Notes: generated from the sequence alone by a model not told the origin. Shown: positions 36,713 through 46,363, counted from the first letter of the stretch. The stretch: 60,510 bases of DNA from Saccharicrinis sp. (GCA_024635585.1 JAGXIP010000108.1:1-60510), one strand, 5' to 3'. A program made the numbers and translations.

Positions 36713-37660
36713 CTACAAACTCTCTAACATTCGTTTAATTACCGTTTGTGCCGACACCACACGATTAGCAGCCTGTGCAACTACTATCGAATTTTTGCTT
36801 TCGATAACCCCGTCGGTGACTATCATGTTGCGGCGAACCGGCAAACAGTGCATAAATTTGGCATTGTTGGTCAAAGCCATTTTTTCCTCATCCACGGTCC
36901 AATCCCTGTCCTGGCATAGTACCTGACCATAATCCTTAAATGACGACCAGTTTTTGGCGTAGATAAAATCGGCATCTTTAAAAGCCTTACGCTGATCGTA
37001 TTCAACGGTGGCTCCTTGAGCAAATTCATCAGCCAGCTCATAACCTTTAGGATGGGTGATTACAAACTCAACGTCGGCTTTTTTCATCCATTCGGTAAAA
37101 GAATTGGCTACTGCCTGGGGCAATGCCCGCGGATGGGGTGCCCAGGTAAGCACCACTTTTGGACGCTCCTTCTGTTTATACTCCGCAATGGTTATCAGGT
37201 CGGCAAATGATTGCAAAGGATGACGCGTAGCCGATTCCAGACTGATAACGGGAACACCTGAATATTGAATAAATTGATTGATTACTTTTTCGCTGTAATC
37301 GTCGTCCTTACTTTCGAAGGTAGCAAAAGAGCGCACACCAATGATATCGCAATACTGACCTATCACCGGCACAGCTTCTTTAATGTGCTCAGGCTTATCA
37401 CCATCCATCACCACACCCATTTCGCTCTCCAGCTTCCAGCCATCTTTATTAATATCAAGCACCATCACATTCATCCCCATGTTCATGGCAGCTTTTTGCG
37501 TACTCAAGCGGGTTCGCAGGCTAGAATTGAAAAACACCAGAATAATGGTCTTATTTTTTCCTAATTCCTGAAATGCATAGGGATTCTTTTTTACTTCAAA
37601 CGCTTCACTTAGCGCTTGTTTTAAATCCCCTATGTCGTCAACTTTTAAATATCGTTTCAT
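36713..37660 (-). CDS. argF': N-succinylornithine carbamoyltransferase
   Basis: A 315-residue transcarbamylase. The carbamoyl-phosphate motif is S46-S-L-R-T-R51 in FFNSSLRTRLS; MHCLPVRRN lies near the C terminus. It is very similar in my memory to Bacteroides fragilis argF', shown to use N-succinylornithine. In that group residue 90 is Pro, while N-acetylornithine enzymes of Xanthomonas type have Glu there; counting from the start here, residue 90 is Pro (MDGDKPEH). This supports a succinylated arginine pathway. The product is N-succinylcitrulline. Adjacent argB and the M20 deacylase complete the route. Confidence 0.92.
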   Translation of the reverse strand: MKRYLKVDDIGDLKQALSEAFEVKKNPYAFQELGKNKTIILVFFNSSLRTRLSTQKAAMNMGMNVMVLDINKDGWKLESEMGVVMDGDKPEHIKEAVPVIGQYCDIIGVRSFATFESKDDDYSEKVINQFIQYSGVPVISLESATRHPLQSFADLITIAEYKQKERPKVVLTWAPHPRALPQAVANSFTEWMKKADVEFVITHPKGYELADEFAQGATVEYDQRKAFKDADFIYAKNWSSFKDYGQVLCQDRDWTVDEEKMALTNNAKFMHCLPVRRNMIVTDGVIESKNSIVVAQAANRVVSAQTVIKRMLESL

Positions 37661-37762
37661 TGTAATTTTAGTATCAAGTAATGAGTATCAAGATAAAAAG
37701 GACAAAGGACACTGCTCCAATGGATCCTTTTTTTAACGTTTTCTGAATTTGGCTCTTATAAA

Positions 37763-38143
37763 TTAATTTTGAATGTTTAATTGACTAACAATTCTTGATT
37801 CCATTGTAGTATATTTATAAATCATGATACCTGAAACAATCATAGTAGTTACAAAATAGGACAATCCAACAAAAAGTAATCTCTTTGCATCAGTATTGAA
37901 AGTTGGAAACTCATTAAACTCATACATTAGTGCAAATAACATATAGAAACTTGTCAGGATTAATAAACTAGGGATAATAATTCCAACAATCCTATTTTTA
38001 AAAATAATTTGAAGTACTAATCCTATTATTAGTCCAATAGCAATAGGATTGACTACCATTCCAGCTGAACCCCAATAAAAAATAACAGCAATAATCAAAA
38101 TGTACTCGGGCAATTGAAATACTATTCTCTTAATATTTTTCAT
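37763..38143 (-). CDS. Small four-helix membrane protein, unknown
   Basis: I do not recognise this 126-residue protein. Four hydrophobic segments are visible (about residues 12-28, 31-48, 53-72 and 88-108), with a short hydrophilic C-terminal tail. It is AT-rich and sits between proA and argF' on the same strand, with gaps of 102 and 136 bases, so it is carried in the amino-acid cluster without an evident link to it. A start at the second codon cluster is unlikely; MKNIKRIVFQ is a typical start. Confidence 0.6.
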   Translation of the reverse strand: MKNIKRIVFQLPEYILIIAVIFYWGSAGMVVNPIAIGLIIGLVLQIIFKNRIVGIIIPSLLILTSFYMLFALMYEFNEFPTFNTDAKRLLFVGLSYFVTTMIVSGIMIYKYTTMESRIVSQLNIQN

Positions 38144-38279
38144 TACATAATAGATTTAAAGTATAAGTACTATTTTTGAAAAACGCAATTAAGTATTTAT
38201 TAGTATGATAATAAGTCACATGTTGCCAAATACATTTTTTAAAACAAGAGATTTATCGTGCTTTTTATAACCCTTAACA

Positions 38280-39530
38280 TTATGTCGGGCGTATATTTCC
38301 ATTACCACGCACCAGCCATTTATAGCTCGTTAATTCGCGCAATGCCATGGGACCCCGGGCATGGAGTTTTTGTGTGCTGATACCTATTTCGGCACCCAAT
38401 CCAAATTGCGCTCCGTCGGTAAAGGCAGTAGAGGCATTCGCATACACTGCCGCTGCATCCACCTCTTTCAAAAAACGGGTTATTACTTCTGGATCTTCAG
38501 CAATAATGGCCTCACTATGTTTTGAGCTGTAGGTATAAATATGATTGAGTGCCTCATCCAAATTATCCACTGCTTTGATACTCATTTTCATCGACAGGAA
38601 TTCTGTTCCGTACGAATCTTCGTTTATCATTTTCAACAGCTCCTTGGGATAATTTCCTTGCAGGCTTGCAAAAGCTCTTTCATCAGCAAAAATCTCCACC
38701 TCGAACCTCTTCATACCTTCCACTATTTCAGGTAGATTGGTAAGCTGACTTTTATGCAACACCAAGCAATCCAACGCATTACAAACACTACACCTTCTGG
38801 TTTTGGCATTTACCACAATCGCACTAGCCTTTTTTACATCTGCCGAAGCATCCACGTAAGTATGAACAATGCCTGCACCGGTTTCGATAACGGGAATATT
38901 GGCATTCTGCCGCACCGAATCGATAAGAGCCTGAGAACCACGAGGAATGAGAATATCCACATAACCCACCGCATTCATCAGTTCGGTGGCTGCAGATCTG
39001 TCGGGCGGTAACAACTGCAAAAGGTCAGGATTTAAACCTTCATCTTTTAAGGCTTGATGTATGATGTTGGCAATGGCTTTATTTGAATATTGTGCATCGC
39101 TCCCACCTTTGAGTACACATGCATTACCGCTTTGCATGCAAAGGGCAAATACATCAAAAGTAACATTCGGTCGTGCTTCGTATATTACACCCACCACACC
39201 TAATGGAACACGGATTTTCTGCAAGGCCATGCCATTATCCAATACTTTCTCCTCTAATATCTCACCTATTGGAAACGGCAAACGAGCTACATTTCGAATA
39301 TCAGCTGTGATACCACGGATACGTTCATCGGTGAGTTTAAGCCGATCGTATTTGGGATCGTTTTTATCCATTGCATCTAAATCCTTTTGGTTGGCAGCCA
39401 AAAGCTGCGGAACATTTTCCTCAGCCCTATCAGCCAGTCTGTTTAAGAGCGCCGCAATATCGGATTTCTTAATTTTTGACAAACCGCGCGCTGCTTCCTT
39501 TACTTTTTCGAATTGATGTAGGCACTTCAT
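38280..39530 (-). CDS. proA: Gamma-glutamyl phosphate reductase
   Basis: Reduces gamma-glutamyl phosphate to glutamate semialdehyde with NADPH, the second step of proline synthesis. The 416-residue protein shows [31 protein letters not shown], the catalytic Cys in [14 protein letters not shown], and [19 protein letters not shown]. It follows proB by 57 bases. Confidence 0.96.
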   Translation of the reverse strand: MKCLHQFEKVKEAARGLSKIKKSDIAALLNRLADRAEENVPQLLAANQKDLDAMDKNDPKYDRLKLTDERIRGITADIRNVARLPFPIGEILEEKVLDNGMALQKIRVPLGVVGVIYEARPNVTFDVFALCMQSGNACVLKGGSDAQYSNKAIANIIHQALKDEGLNPDLLQLLPPDRSAATELMNAVGYVDILIPRGSQALIDSVRQNANIPVIETGAGIVHTYVDASADVKKASAIVVNAKTRRCSVCNALDCLVLHKSQLTNLPEIVEGMKRFEVEIFADERAFASLQGNYPKELLKMINEDSYGTEFLSMKMSIKAVDNLDEALNHIYTYSSKHSEAIIAEDPEVITRFLKEVDAAAVYANASTAFTDGAQFGLGAEIGISTQKLHARGPMALRELTSYKWLVRGNGNIRPT

Positions 39531-39587
39531 ATAATAAAATATTTACGTTACATGTAGGCGATACTATGACTACATATTTTAATTGAG

Positions 39588-40670
39588 CTAAATATCAGTA
39601 AATAAATACAAATAATCATAATGTATGAGCGGTTGATATTTTTTGTCGCTTAAATGCTCATTGGCTTTTGATCGGTCGTATTTGGCTTTTCCGATGCCAA
39701 TTACTTTTCCGTTTTCGGATATTACTTTTAACAAATCCCCTTTTTTAAAGTCTCCATTCATTTTTACAATGCCGGCCAAAAGCAAGCTGGTAGCCTTTGA
39801 CGAATGTAAAGCCTCATAAGCGCCTTTGTTGATATGCACCTCGGCACTGGCAAAAGATTCAGAATAGGCCATCCATTTTTTAACCGCTGGATTTTTTTCT
39901 CCGGGTATAAAACGGGTGTGTTCAACCGAATCGGGATTTTTGTTTAAATCAACCAAAATATTTTTCTCCGTGCCATTGGCAATATGAACCGAAGTTCCGG
40001 TAGCAGCTGTTTTTTGTGCAATGCGGCATTTGGTGAGCATGCCTCCCCTTCCAAAATCGGATTTGGTAGCAGAAATATATTTTGACAAGTCGGTATTGGA
40101 ACTGCCCAGGGTTCGGATTACCTCCGTTCCCTCCTCTTTGGGGTCGCCATTGTATATACCCTTTACATTGCTCAAGATAAACAAAGCCTCACTACTCATC
40201 ATGGTTGCCAACAGTCCGGCCAACTCATCGTTATCGGTAAACATCAAAGCAGTAACCGATACGGCATCGTTTTCGTTAATGATTGGCACAATTCCGTTAT
40301 CCCACAAGGCAGAAAGGCAGTTTTTCATATTCAGGTAATGCTCACGCGACCTAAAATCCTGCTTTGTTACCAATACTTGTCCGCATAAAATACCATGACC
40401 TTGGAAAAGGTCTGAATAGGTATTTATCAATTTCACCTGCCCCACAGACGAAAGTAACTGTCGCGATGAAACGGTATCCGTTTTTTTGCTTAAACGAACC
40501 ATGGATCTTCCGGCAGCAACTGCGCCAGATGTCACCAAGATTACCTTCTTATTCTTAGCATGTAGCTCGGCTATTTGATCCACCAAATGAGCAACCCTTT
40601 CTAAATGAAGCGTTCCGTCATTTTGGGTAAGCACATTAGAACCAATTTTTATGATGATGGATTTAAACAT
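39588..40670 (-). CDS. proB: Glutamate 5-kinase
   Basis: Phosphorylates the gamma-carboxyl of glutamate, first step of proline synthesis. The 360-residue protein has the kinase domain (KIGSNVLTQNDG, VTSGAVAAGR, INENDAV, SDFGRGGMLTK) and a C-terminal PUA domain beginning about VHINKGAYEAL. Preceded by a short tandem-repeat tract and proC. Confidence 0.95.
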   Translation of the reverse strand: MFKSIIIKIGSNVLTQNDGTLHLERVAHLVDQIAELHAKNKKVILVTSGAVAAGRSMVRLSKKTDTVSSRQLLSSVGQVKLINTYSDLFQGHGILCGQVLVTKQDFRSREHYLNMKNCLSALWDNGIVPIINENDAVSVTALMFTDNDELAGLLATMMSSEALFILSNVKGIYNGDPKEEGTEVIRTLGSSNTDLSKYISATKSDFGRGGMLTKCRIAQKTAATGTSVHIANGTEKNILVDLNKNPDSVEHTRFIPGEKNPAVKKWMAYSESFASAEVHINKGAYEALHSSKATSLLLAGIVKMNGDFKKGDLLKVISENGKVIGIGKAKYDRSKANEHLSDKKYQPLIHYDYLYLFTDI

Positions 40671-40675
40671 TTTTA

Positions 40676-40720
40676 GATTAAGGGATTATTGGATTAAAGG
40701 ATTAAGGGATTAAAGAATTA
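40676..40720. repeat. Short tandem repeat ATTAAGGG-like
   Basis: About five imperfect copies of an 8-9 base unit such as GGATTAAAG and GATTAAGG lie between proB and proC. The following bases (40727-40790) contain repeated TTAGTTATTAGCTTTTAG-type words. Similar word-like tracts occur at 7702-7727 and 44575-44605. Confidence 0.65.
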
Positions 40721-40788
40721 ATTGAATATTGGCAATTAGTTATTAGCTTTTAGTTGTTAACTGCTTACTGTTAACTGATGATTGTTAG

Positions 40789-41592
40789 CTACTTTCCGTT
40801 TTCAATTTTTTGGTATGAAGTGATGAGGCCTTTAATTAGCGCGGAGCTGAAACCTTGATGTTCCATTTCGTTAAGGCCGGAAATAGTTATACCACGTGGA
40901 GTAGTTACCTTGTCTATTTCTTCTTCGGGATGGGTGCCTGATTTTATCAATAATTCGGCTGCTCCTTTTACAGTTTGTGCAGCAATTTTTAATGCCAAAT
41001 CAGAGCCAAAACCAATTTCTACCCCCCCTTGCGTAGCTGCACGGATAAATCGTAGCGCATAGGCAATGCCACAAGCCGCCAGCACCGTAGCCGAGGCCAT
41101 AAGCTCTTCGGGGATAATAAGTGCCTGACCAAGTTGCTCAAAAAGCAGCAATACAGTTTTTTCCTCTTCCTCATTGGCCTGATGAGCCGAAATACAAGTC
41201 ATGGACTCGCCAATGGCAATGGCCGTATTGGGCATAGCCCTAAAAACGGGCAATGTTTTGCCAAAATAACTTTGTATGGTAGCAGAATCGACACCTGTTG
41301 CTAAAGAAATAATGATAGTTCTTGCTTTAACAACAGGACTTATCTCTTCTACAATTTGTTTTAACTGATAAGGTTTTACGGCAATAAAAATGATATCGGC
41401 ATCAGCAGCAGCGTACATATTATCGGACGTTGTATTAATGCCCAAATCTTTAATAGCTTGGATAAGTTGCACCCTGCGACGCGTAACGGTAAGGTTTGAT
41501 GCGGATATTATCTTAGAGTTTAAAATTCCTTTTGCAATGGCTTGTCCCAAGTTTCCGCCACCAACGATGGCAATTTTTTTGTTTTTCATCAT
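40789..41592 (-). CDS. proC: Pyrroline-5-carboxylate reductase
   Basis: Reduces pyrroline-5-carboxylate to proline with NAD(P)H. The Rossmann motif is IAIVGGGNLGQAIAKGI at the N terminus; VKPYQL, FRAMPNTAIAIGESM and TTPRGITISGLNEME are family landmarks. The length is 267 residues from ATG 41592; ATG 41589 is equally possible. A further ATG ten codons upstream gives an unlikely extension. Confidence 0.95.
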   Translation of the reverse strand: MMKNKKIAIVGGGNLGQAIAKGILNSKIISASNLTVTRRRVQLIQAIKDLGINTTSDNMYAAADADIIFIAVKPYQLKQIVEEISPVVKARTIIISLATGVDSATIQSYFGKTLPVFRAMPNTAIAIGESMTCISAHQANEEEEKTVLLLFEQLGQALIIPEELMASATVLAACGIAYALRFIRAATQGGVEIGFGSDLALKIAAQTVKGAAELLIKSGTHPEEEIDKVTTPRGITISGLNEMEHQGFSSALIKGLITSYQKIENGK

Positions 41593-41653
41593 CTTACTAA
41601 ATTCGTTATTCCAGAGCTGCAAAAGAACAACGAATTAAACGCCATTCGATGCA

Positions 41654-42241
41654 TCAATACTCTACACCATTAATACTAACTTTCACATGACCCCAATTTT
41701 CGCCCGATTTAATACGGTACAACTGCATTTCGCTAATGCCAAACTGTCTGGCAATAATTTTAAGGCGCGATTTGCGTTTGGGATCAAATATTTTATGTTT
41801 TATGCGCATAACCTCTGTTGACGACAGTTTATGGCCTTGCAGCATTTTTCGTCCTTTTTGTTTTTCCCTGGCCTCCAAAACCATGGGATTGTGTTGCTGA
41901 TGATCGAACACCTCGTCTTTGGCGCTCCATTTTAAATTATCAACGTAATTGTTGTTCTTATTAAAATCTAAATGAATAACAAAATTGGCATCATCTCTTT
42001 GCTTAGGTTTAAAATACTCCGCAACGAGTTTATGAATATAGAAAGTTTTTGATTTACCAAAAGGACGTACTGGAAAAGTTGGGTATCCTCGTAGTACACC
42101 TCCTTTAATTAATTGACCCTTTGCAAGAACATCAGTATAACTAATAATTCTTCCATAATTGGAGATGGCATACTTCTTTTTAAGTGCTCCTTCTTCGAAA
42201 TCAATATTTCTCCATTCTTCGTTCCAAAAAAATCTAATCAT
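41654..42241 (-). CDS. NUMOD4 / HNH endonuclease-like protein
   Basis: A 195-residue protein with a NUMOD4 region at the N terminus (EEWRNIDFEEG, YAISNYGRIIS), an HNH_3-type nuclease core (FYIHKLVAEYFKP, then FVIHLDFNKNNNYVDNLKW, with the catalytic His and the NN...NL.W pattern), and a C-terminal helix-turn-helix-like segment (LKIIARQFGISEMQLYRI). Such proteins resemble homing endonucleases but many bacterial members are free-standing and may act as regulators. It lies between argD and proC on their strand. A nested inverted repeat covers its start region. Function here is unknown. Confidence 0.85.
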   Translation of the reverse strand: MIRFFWNEEWRNIDFEEGALKKKYAISNYGRIISYTDVLAKGQLIKGGVLRGYPTFPVRPFGKSKTFYIHKLVAEYFKPKQRDDANFVIHLDFNKNNNYVDNLKWSAKDEVFDHQQHNPMVLEAREKQKGRKMLQGHKLSSTEVMRIKHKIFDPKRKSRLKIIARQFGISEMQLYRIKSGENWGHVKVSINGVEY

Positions 42242-42283
42242 GGCCTGTGTTTTTGATTGTAAAAATTACAATTGTATCAGGCC
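42242..42283. promoter_or_regulatory. Nested inverted repeat before the HNH gene
   Basis: Outer arms GGCCTG (42242-42247) and CAGGCC (42278-42283) enclose a perfect inner palindrome ATTGTAA-AAA-TTACAAT (42256-42272). The element fills nearly the whole 47-base gap between argD and the HNH gene and abuts the HNH start codon. It could be an operator for the HTH-bearing HNH protein or an RNA hairpin controlling its translation; neither is shown. Confidence 0.6.
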
Positions 42284-42288
42284 TATGC

Positions 42289-43410
42289 TTATATCGATTC
42301 CGCTATTTTATTCAGAAAAAAATCAGCTTGATTTATACTGAGGTTTAGCGGGGGTAAAATTCGAATGATACTAGAACCTGATACACCGGTAAAGATTTTA
42401 TCTTCAAACAGAAGTTTTTTTCTTAACCCGCTAATATCCTTACCAAAATCCAAGCCAATCATTAAACCCAAACCGCGAACCTGACATTCAGGTAGTATTT
42501 GTTTTGCTTTTCGGATGATATAATTGCCCACCGTTGCCGCATTTTCGATCAGGTGTTCCTTTTCCAACACTTCTAAAACGGCCAAAGCAGCAGCACATGC
42601 CAAATAATTCCCTCCAAAGGTGGTACCTAACTTGCCAAACCAAGGCTCAAACTCATTGGAAATAAGTACCCCACCAATGGGGAATCCGTTGCCCATCCCT
42701 TTTGCCATAGTAACCAAATGAGGCTTTACCTTACTGTGCTGAAAGGCAAAGAATTTTCCTGAACGGCCATAACCGGATTGAATTTCATCCAAAATCAATG
42801 CTGCCCCATACTTATCGCAAAGCACCCGTAGCTCCTCCAAAAACGAAGCATCGGGCACAATGATACCACCAATACCTTGAATCCCTTCAATAATTACAGC
42901 ACAAACATCTTTATGTTTCAGTTCATTTTCAACTGCTTCGAGGTCGTTAAGCTCAAGGATTACCACTTGATGATTGCTATTGATTGGAGCAATTATTTTT
43001 GGATTGTCGGTAATGGCCACTGCTGCCGAGGTACGACCGTGAAAACCCTTTTTAAAGGCTATCACTTTCTTTTTACCGGTGGAAAAAGATGCCAGCTTTA
43101 GCGCGTTTTCGTTTGCTTCGGCACCCGAGTTGCACAAAAAAAGACTATAATCGTCCAAACCGGATAACTCACCAAGTTTTTGTGCTAAATCTTTTTGCAA
43201 TTGGTTTTGCACCGAATTGGAATAAAAGCCAATGTCGCGCAACTGCTGGGTAATGCATTCTACATAATGAGAATGCGTATGCCCAATACTTATCACAGCA
43301 TGGCCTCCATATAAATCGAGGTATTTATTCCCCTCTTTATCCCAAACATAACATCCTTTCGCCTTTACCGGCTCAATGTTAAAAAGAGGATATACATCAA
43401 ATAGTTTCAT
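42289..43410 (-). CDS. argD: Acylornithine aminotransferase
   Basis: PLP-dependent class III aminotransferase of 373 residues that converts N-acylglutamate semialdehyde to N-acylornithine. Landmarks are DLYGGHAVISIGHTH, NSGAEANENALKLA, LILDEIQSGYGRSGKFFA and the PLP-binding lysine in VTMAKGMGNGFPIGG. The acyl group is probably succinyl given argF'. A repeat element fills the 185-base gap to argC. Confidence 0.95.
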   Translation of the reverse strand: MKLFDVYPLFNIEPVKAKGCYVWDKEGNKYLDLYGGHAVISIGHTHSHYVECITQQLRDIGFYSNSVQNQLQKDLAQKLGELSGLDDYSLFLCNSGAEANENALKLASFSTGKKKVIAFKKGFHGRTSAAVAITDNPKIIAPINSNHQVVILELNDLEAVENELKHKDVCAVIIEGIQGIGGIIVPDASFLEELRVLCDKYGAALILDEIQSGYGRSGKFFAFQHSKVKPHLVTMAKGMGNGFPIGGVLISNEFEPWFGKLGTTFGGNYLACAAALAVLEVLEKEHLIENAATVGNYIIRKAKQILPECQVRGLGLMIGLDFGKDISGLRKKLLFEDKIFTGVSGSSIIRILPPLNLSINQADFFLNKIAESI

Positions 43411-43415
43411 GTGTT

Positions 43416-43545
43416 TATAATTGATTTTTTTGCCACATAGCCTGCCTCGAACTTGATTCGGGGGAACTCGCCATTACAATCTTTTCCCTTTGCGAGAAGT
43501 TACTCTCATAGCCTGCCCCGACCCTTTGGGGGCTCGTTTCATATT
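43416..43545 (+). repeat. Interspersed repeat, copy 3
   Basis: TAATTGATTTTTTTGCCACA, then GGGGGAACTCGCCATTACAATC, shown here as blocks of the element, then GCGAGAAGTTACTCTCAT and GGGGGCTCGTTTCAT. It is the most compact complete copy and serves as reference for copies 1, 2 and 4. It lies between argC and argD. Confidence 0.7.
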
Positions 43546-43595
43546 ATCAAAGTTAGACAAAAGACTGATAGATAATAGATTATTAAACGTCCAAA

Positions 43596-44561
43596 TTAAA
43601 AGGCCACTGATTTTAGCCTAAGCCCTGCCTTTTGATCCAACCCAAACATCAAATTCATATTTTCTACGGCTTGTCCTGAAGCACCTTTAACCAGGTTATC
43701 AATCATGCTAACTATCAAAAGTTTATCCTCGTGCTTTTCGATATACAAAATGGCTTTGTTGGTATTTACCACCTGCTTAAGGTGGGGATTCACATCTGAA
43801 ACCGTTACAAAGGGATGCTTTTGATAATACTTTTTATACAACTCAATAGCTTCCTCCTCACTTAGTTCGCAATGGGTATAGGCAGTGGCCATAATTCCAC
43901 GAGCAAAATTACCGCGCACCGGTATAAAATTTACTGGCTGGTCAAAACCCTTTTGCAACTGCTTAAGCGATTGTTTTATCTCGCCCAAATGTTGATGCGA
44001 AAAGGCTTTATAAACCGAAACGTTGTTGTTGCGCCAGCTAAAGTGCGAAGTGGAGGTGGGTTGTTGCCCGGCACCGGTACTTCCGGTTACTGCGTTTACA
44101 TGTACCTCGTTCAGTTTTCCCACAGCAGCCAGTGGCAACAAGGCCAACTGAATAGCAGTAGCAAAGCAACCTGGGTTGGCAATTTTATTGGCTGTTCTAA
44201 TGGCTTCCTTGTTTAGCTCAGGAAGTCCATAAACAAAATCATTTCCCTCCACATTTAAACGGTAATCGTGGCTAAGGTCAATTATTTTGATGTGTGCGGG
44301 TATAGCGTTGGCGTTTAAAAACTCTTTCGACTTACCATGTCCCATGCACAAAAATATCACATCAACAACGTCCGTGTTCAGGTTGGCCGAAAAGGTTAAA
44401 TCGGTATCACCCAACAAATCGGTATGCACCGATGCAATTGTATTACCCGCATTACTGCTGCTTTGCACGCACGATATTTCTACATCGGGATGTGTGAGTA
44501 AAATGCGTAATAACTCCCCCGCAGTATAACCTGCACCTCCTACTATTCCTACTTTGATCAT
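43596..44561 (-). CDS. argC: N-acyl-gamma-glutamyl-phosphate reductase
   Basis: NADPH-dependent reductase of 321 residues giving N-acylglutamate semialdehyde. The N-terminal nucleotide motif is VGIVGGAGYTAGELLRIL, the catalytic cysteine is in ANPGCFATAIQLAL, and HRH-like histidines lie in FSHQHLGEI. It is separated from argG by a PIN-type toxin-antitoxin remnant. Confidence 0.95.
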   Translation of the reverse strand: MIKVGIVGGAGYTAGELLRILLTHPDVEISCVQSSSNAGNTIASVHTDLLGDTDLTFSANLNTDVVDVIFLCMGHGKSKEFLNANAIPAHIKIIDLSHDYRLNVEGNDFVYGLPELNKEAIRTANKIANPGCFATAIQLALLPLAAVGKLNEVHVNAVTGSTGAGQQPTSTSHFSWRNNNVSVYKAFSHQHLGEIKQSLKQLQKGFDQPVNFIPVRGNFARGIMATAYTHCELSEEEAIELYKKYYQKHPFVTVSDVNPHLKQVVNTNKAILYIEKHEDKLLIVSMIDNLVKGASGQAVENMNLMFGLDQKAGLRLKSVAF

Positions 44562-44640
44562 TTTTATTTAGATAATAGATATTAGATAAAAAGATAATAG
44601 ACGATTAATAAAAACCAATAGATGTTAGTAAAACAACCGT

Positions 44641-44874
44641 TTAAAGACTCAACTCAATTCTTTTTAAAACCGTAAATTGAAGATAGTCTAATTCTTTTTC
44701 TGAAAAACTGGATAATTTTAAAAGTTTTGTCCGGTGATTTTCAAGCTCATCTAAAACATATGCCGGTGAATAAAAGTCGAACACACCAAAAGAATTAAGC
44801 AAAAGGTCACTAATTATCCCATTCGGGCTTAAAAGTCCGCTAAAAATTATATTTGTATCTACAATAATTTTCAC
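44641..44874 (-). pseudogene. Truncated PIN-domain toxin
   Basis: A 77-residue protein beginning MKIIVDTNIIFSGLLSP, the typical start of a PIN nuclease with its first acidic residue (D6), and with a second acidic position in VLDELENH. It stops after about 77 residues, while PIN toxins have about 130-140, so the C-terminal part with the remaining catalytic acids is missing. The bases after the stop are low-complexity AT-rich DNA with no PIN continuation in other frames. It overlaps its antitoxin gene by ATGA. It is probably inactive. Confidence 0.75.
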
Positions 44875-45074
44875 TTCACAAATCGACTTTTGTTTTTACT
44901 CCACCAAGTCTCCTTGGATTCGTTTGCAAGTTCGTCGATTTGTTTTTGAGATGCAGTGCTCTTTGAAGCTATTTCGCGAAACTTTAGATAGTCCAAAACT
45001 CGTTGAAGTCCAACCAAATCCGTTCCCGAAGATAGACGGATTAAAATTTCTTTATTTGTTCTTTCAATTTGCAT
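44871..45074 (-). CDS. Antitoxin of the PIN module
   Basis: A 67-residue protein, MQIERTNKEILIRLSSGTDL at the start and KETWWSKNKSRFVK at the end, directly upstream of and overlapping the PIN gene by four bases. This size and arrangement are typical of Bacteroidota PIN antitoxins, but no DNA-binding fold is clear. It lies 80 bases after argG on the same strand. Confidence 0.7.
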   Translation of the reverse strand: MQIERTNKEILIRLSSGTDLVGLQRVLDYLKFREIASKSTASQKQIDELANESKETWWSKNKSRFVK

Positions 45075-45154
45075 ACTTAAATGTAATTAAATTTCACATC
45101 CGCTCCTAAATTATTACAAATACTATAACACTTATTAAACCTTACCTTACAAAT

Positions 45155-46363
45155 CTACTCTATATCCAACTGTCCTTCGTGAACTTTATTAAAAATTTTG
45201 AGCTGGTTGCCCAAAATGGCTGTAAAACCTTTAACGTCGTCGCCACTCCAGCCTTTGTTTACCTCGCCATAGTCGCCAAAACCAGAATTCATTAGGTCGT
45301 TATCCGATTCAATGCCCACCGTTTCAAAGCGGTATGGATAAAGTTTAAGGATAACTTTGCCCGTAACATTCTGCTGGGAGTTGTCGAGGAACTTTTCGAT
45401 ATCCCTCATCACGGGCTCTACGTATTGCGCTTCGTGCAACAGCATACCGTACCAGTTGCTCAATTGCTCCTTCCAGTACATTTGCCACTTGGTAAGGGTA
45501 TGTTTTTCGAGCAGGTGATGGGCTTTGATGATGAGCATGGGTGCAGCAGCCTCAAAGCCTACCCTTCCTTTAATACCTATGATGGTATCGCCAACATGGG
45601 TATCACGACCGATGGCATAAGCAGCACCGATGGCCTCTATCTTTCGGATGGCATCAATGGGCGTGGCAAAGGTTTCGCCATTTACCGAAGCAATCTCACC
45701 TTTGTTAAAAGCAATGGCTAGTTCTGTTGGCTCTTGGTTCTTCAACTGACTAGGATAGGCCGCTTCGGGTAAGGATTTGTTAGATGAAAGCGTCTCTTTA
45801 CCGCCAACACTGGTACCCCAAAGTCCTTTGTTGATGGAATATTCCATCTTTTTCCAGTCCTTTTCTACGCCGTGTTTAATCAGGTATTCAATTTCTTCCT
45901 GGCGTGATAAAGTTAAATCACGTATAGGTGTGATTATTTCAATTTCGGGAGCAATGATTTGAAAAGTAAGGTCGAAACGCACTTGGTCGTTACCAGCACC
46001 CGTACTTCCGTGTGCAATGTATTTTGCACCTATTTTACGCGCATAATCTACAATGGCATAGGCCTGAAAAATCCGCTCAGAACTTACCGATAATGGATAA
46101 GTATTGTTTTTTAAGATGTTACCATAAATCATATAACGGATACAATTGCGGTAGTACACATCGGTTACATCCAGCGTAACATGCTTTGTTACACCCAATT
46201 TGTACGCGCCTTCTTCAATGGTTGTTAACTCCTCATTTCCAAATCCTCCTGTGTTGGCAATAGCCGAATAAACATCCAAATTTTTTTCGTGCTTTAAATA
46301 TTTAACACAAAACGATGTGTCTAAACCACCGCTAAAAGCTAATACTACTTTTTCCATTTCCAT
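45155..46363 (-). CDS. argG: Argininosuccinate synthase
   Basis: Joins citrulline and aspartate with ATP. The 402-residue protein carries the PP-loop LAFSGGLDTSFC at its N terminus, YIAHGSTGAGNDQVRFDL, and LWGTSVGGKETL. Start MEMEKVV is used; the second Met two codons later is an alternative. It follows the GNAT gene by 91 bases that contain a weak GCGAG/CTCGC hairpin. Confidence 0.96.
   Translation of the reverse strand: MEMEKVVLAFSGGLDTSFCVKYLKHEKNLDVYSAIANTGGFGNEELTTIEEGAYKLGVTKHVTLDVTDVYYRNCIRYMIYGNILKNNTYPLSVSSERIFQAYAIVDYARKIGAKYIAHGSTGAGNDQVRFDLTFQIIAPEIEIITPIRDLTLSRQEEIEYLIKHGVEKDWKKMEYSINKGLWGTSVGGKETLSSNKSLPEAAYPSQLKNQEPTELAIAFNKGEIASVNGETFATPIDAIRKIEAIGAAYAIGRDTHVGDTIIGIKGRVGFEAAAPMLIIKAHHLLEKHTLTKWQMYWKEQLSNWYGMLLHEAQYVEPVMRDIEKFLDNSQQNVTGKVILKLYPYRFETVGIESDNDLMNSGFGDYGEVNKGWSGDDVKGFTAILGNQLKIFNKVHEGQLDIE

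Noticed and set aside
39061-39516. 151-codon open frame antisense to proA
   Set aside because: Shadow of proA; the composition is low-complexity Ser-rich with no motif.
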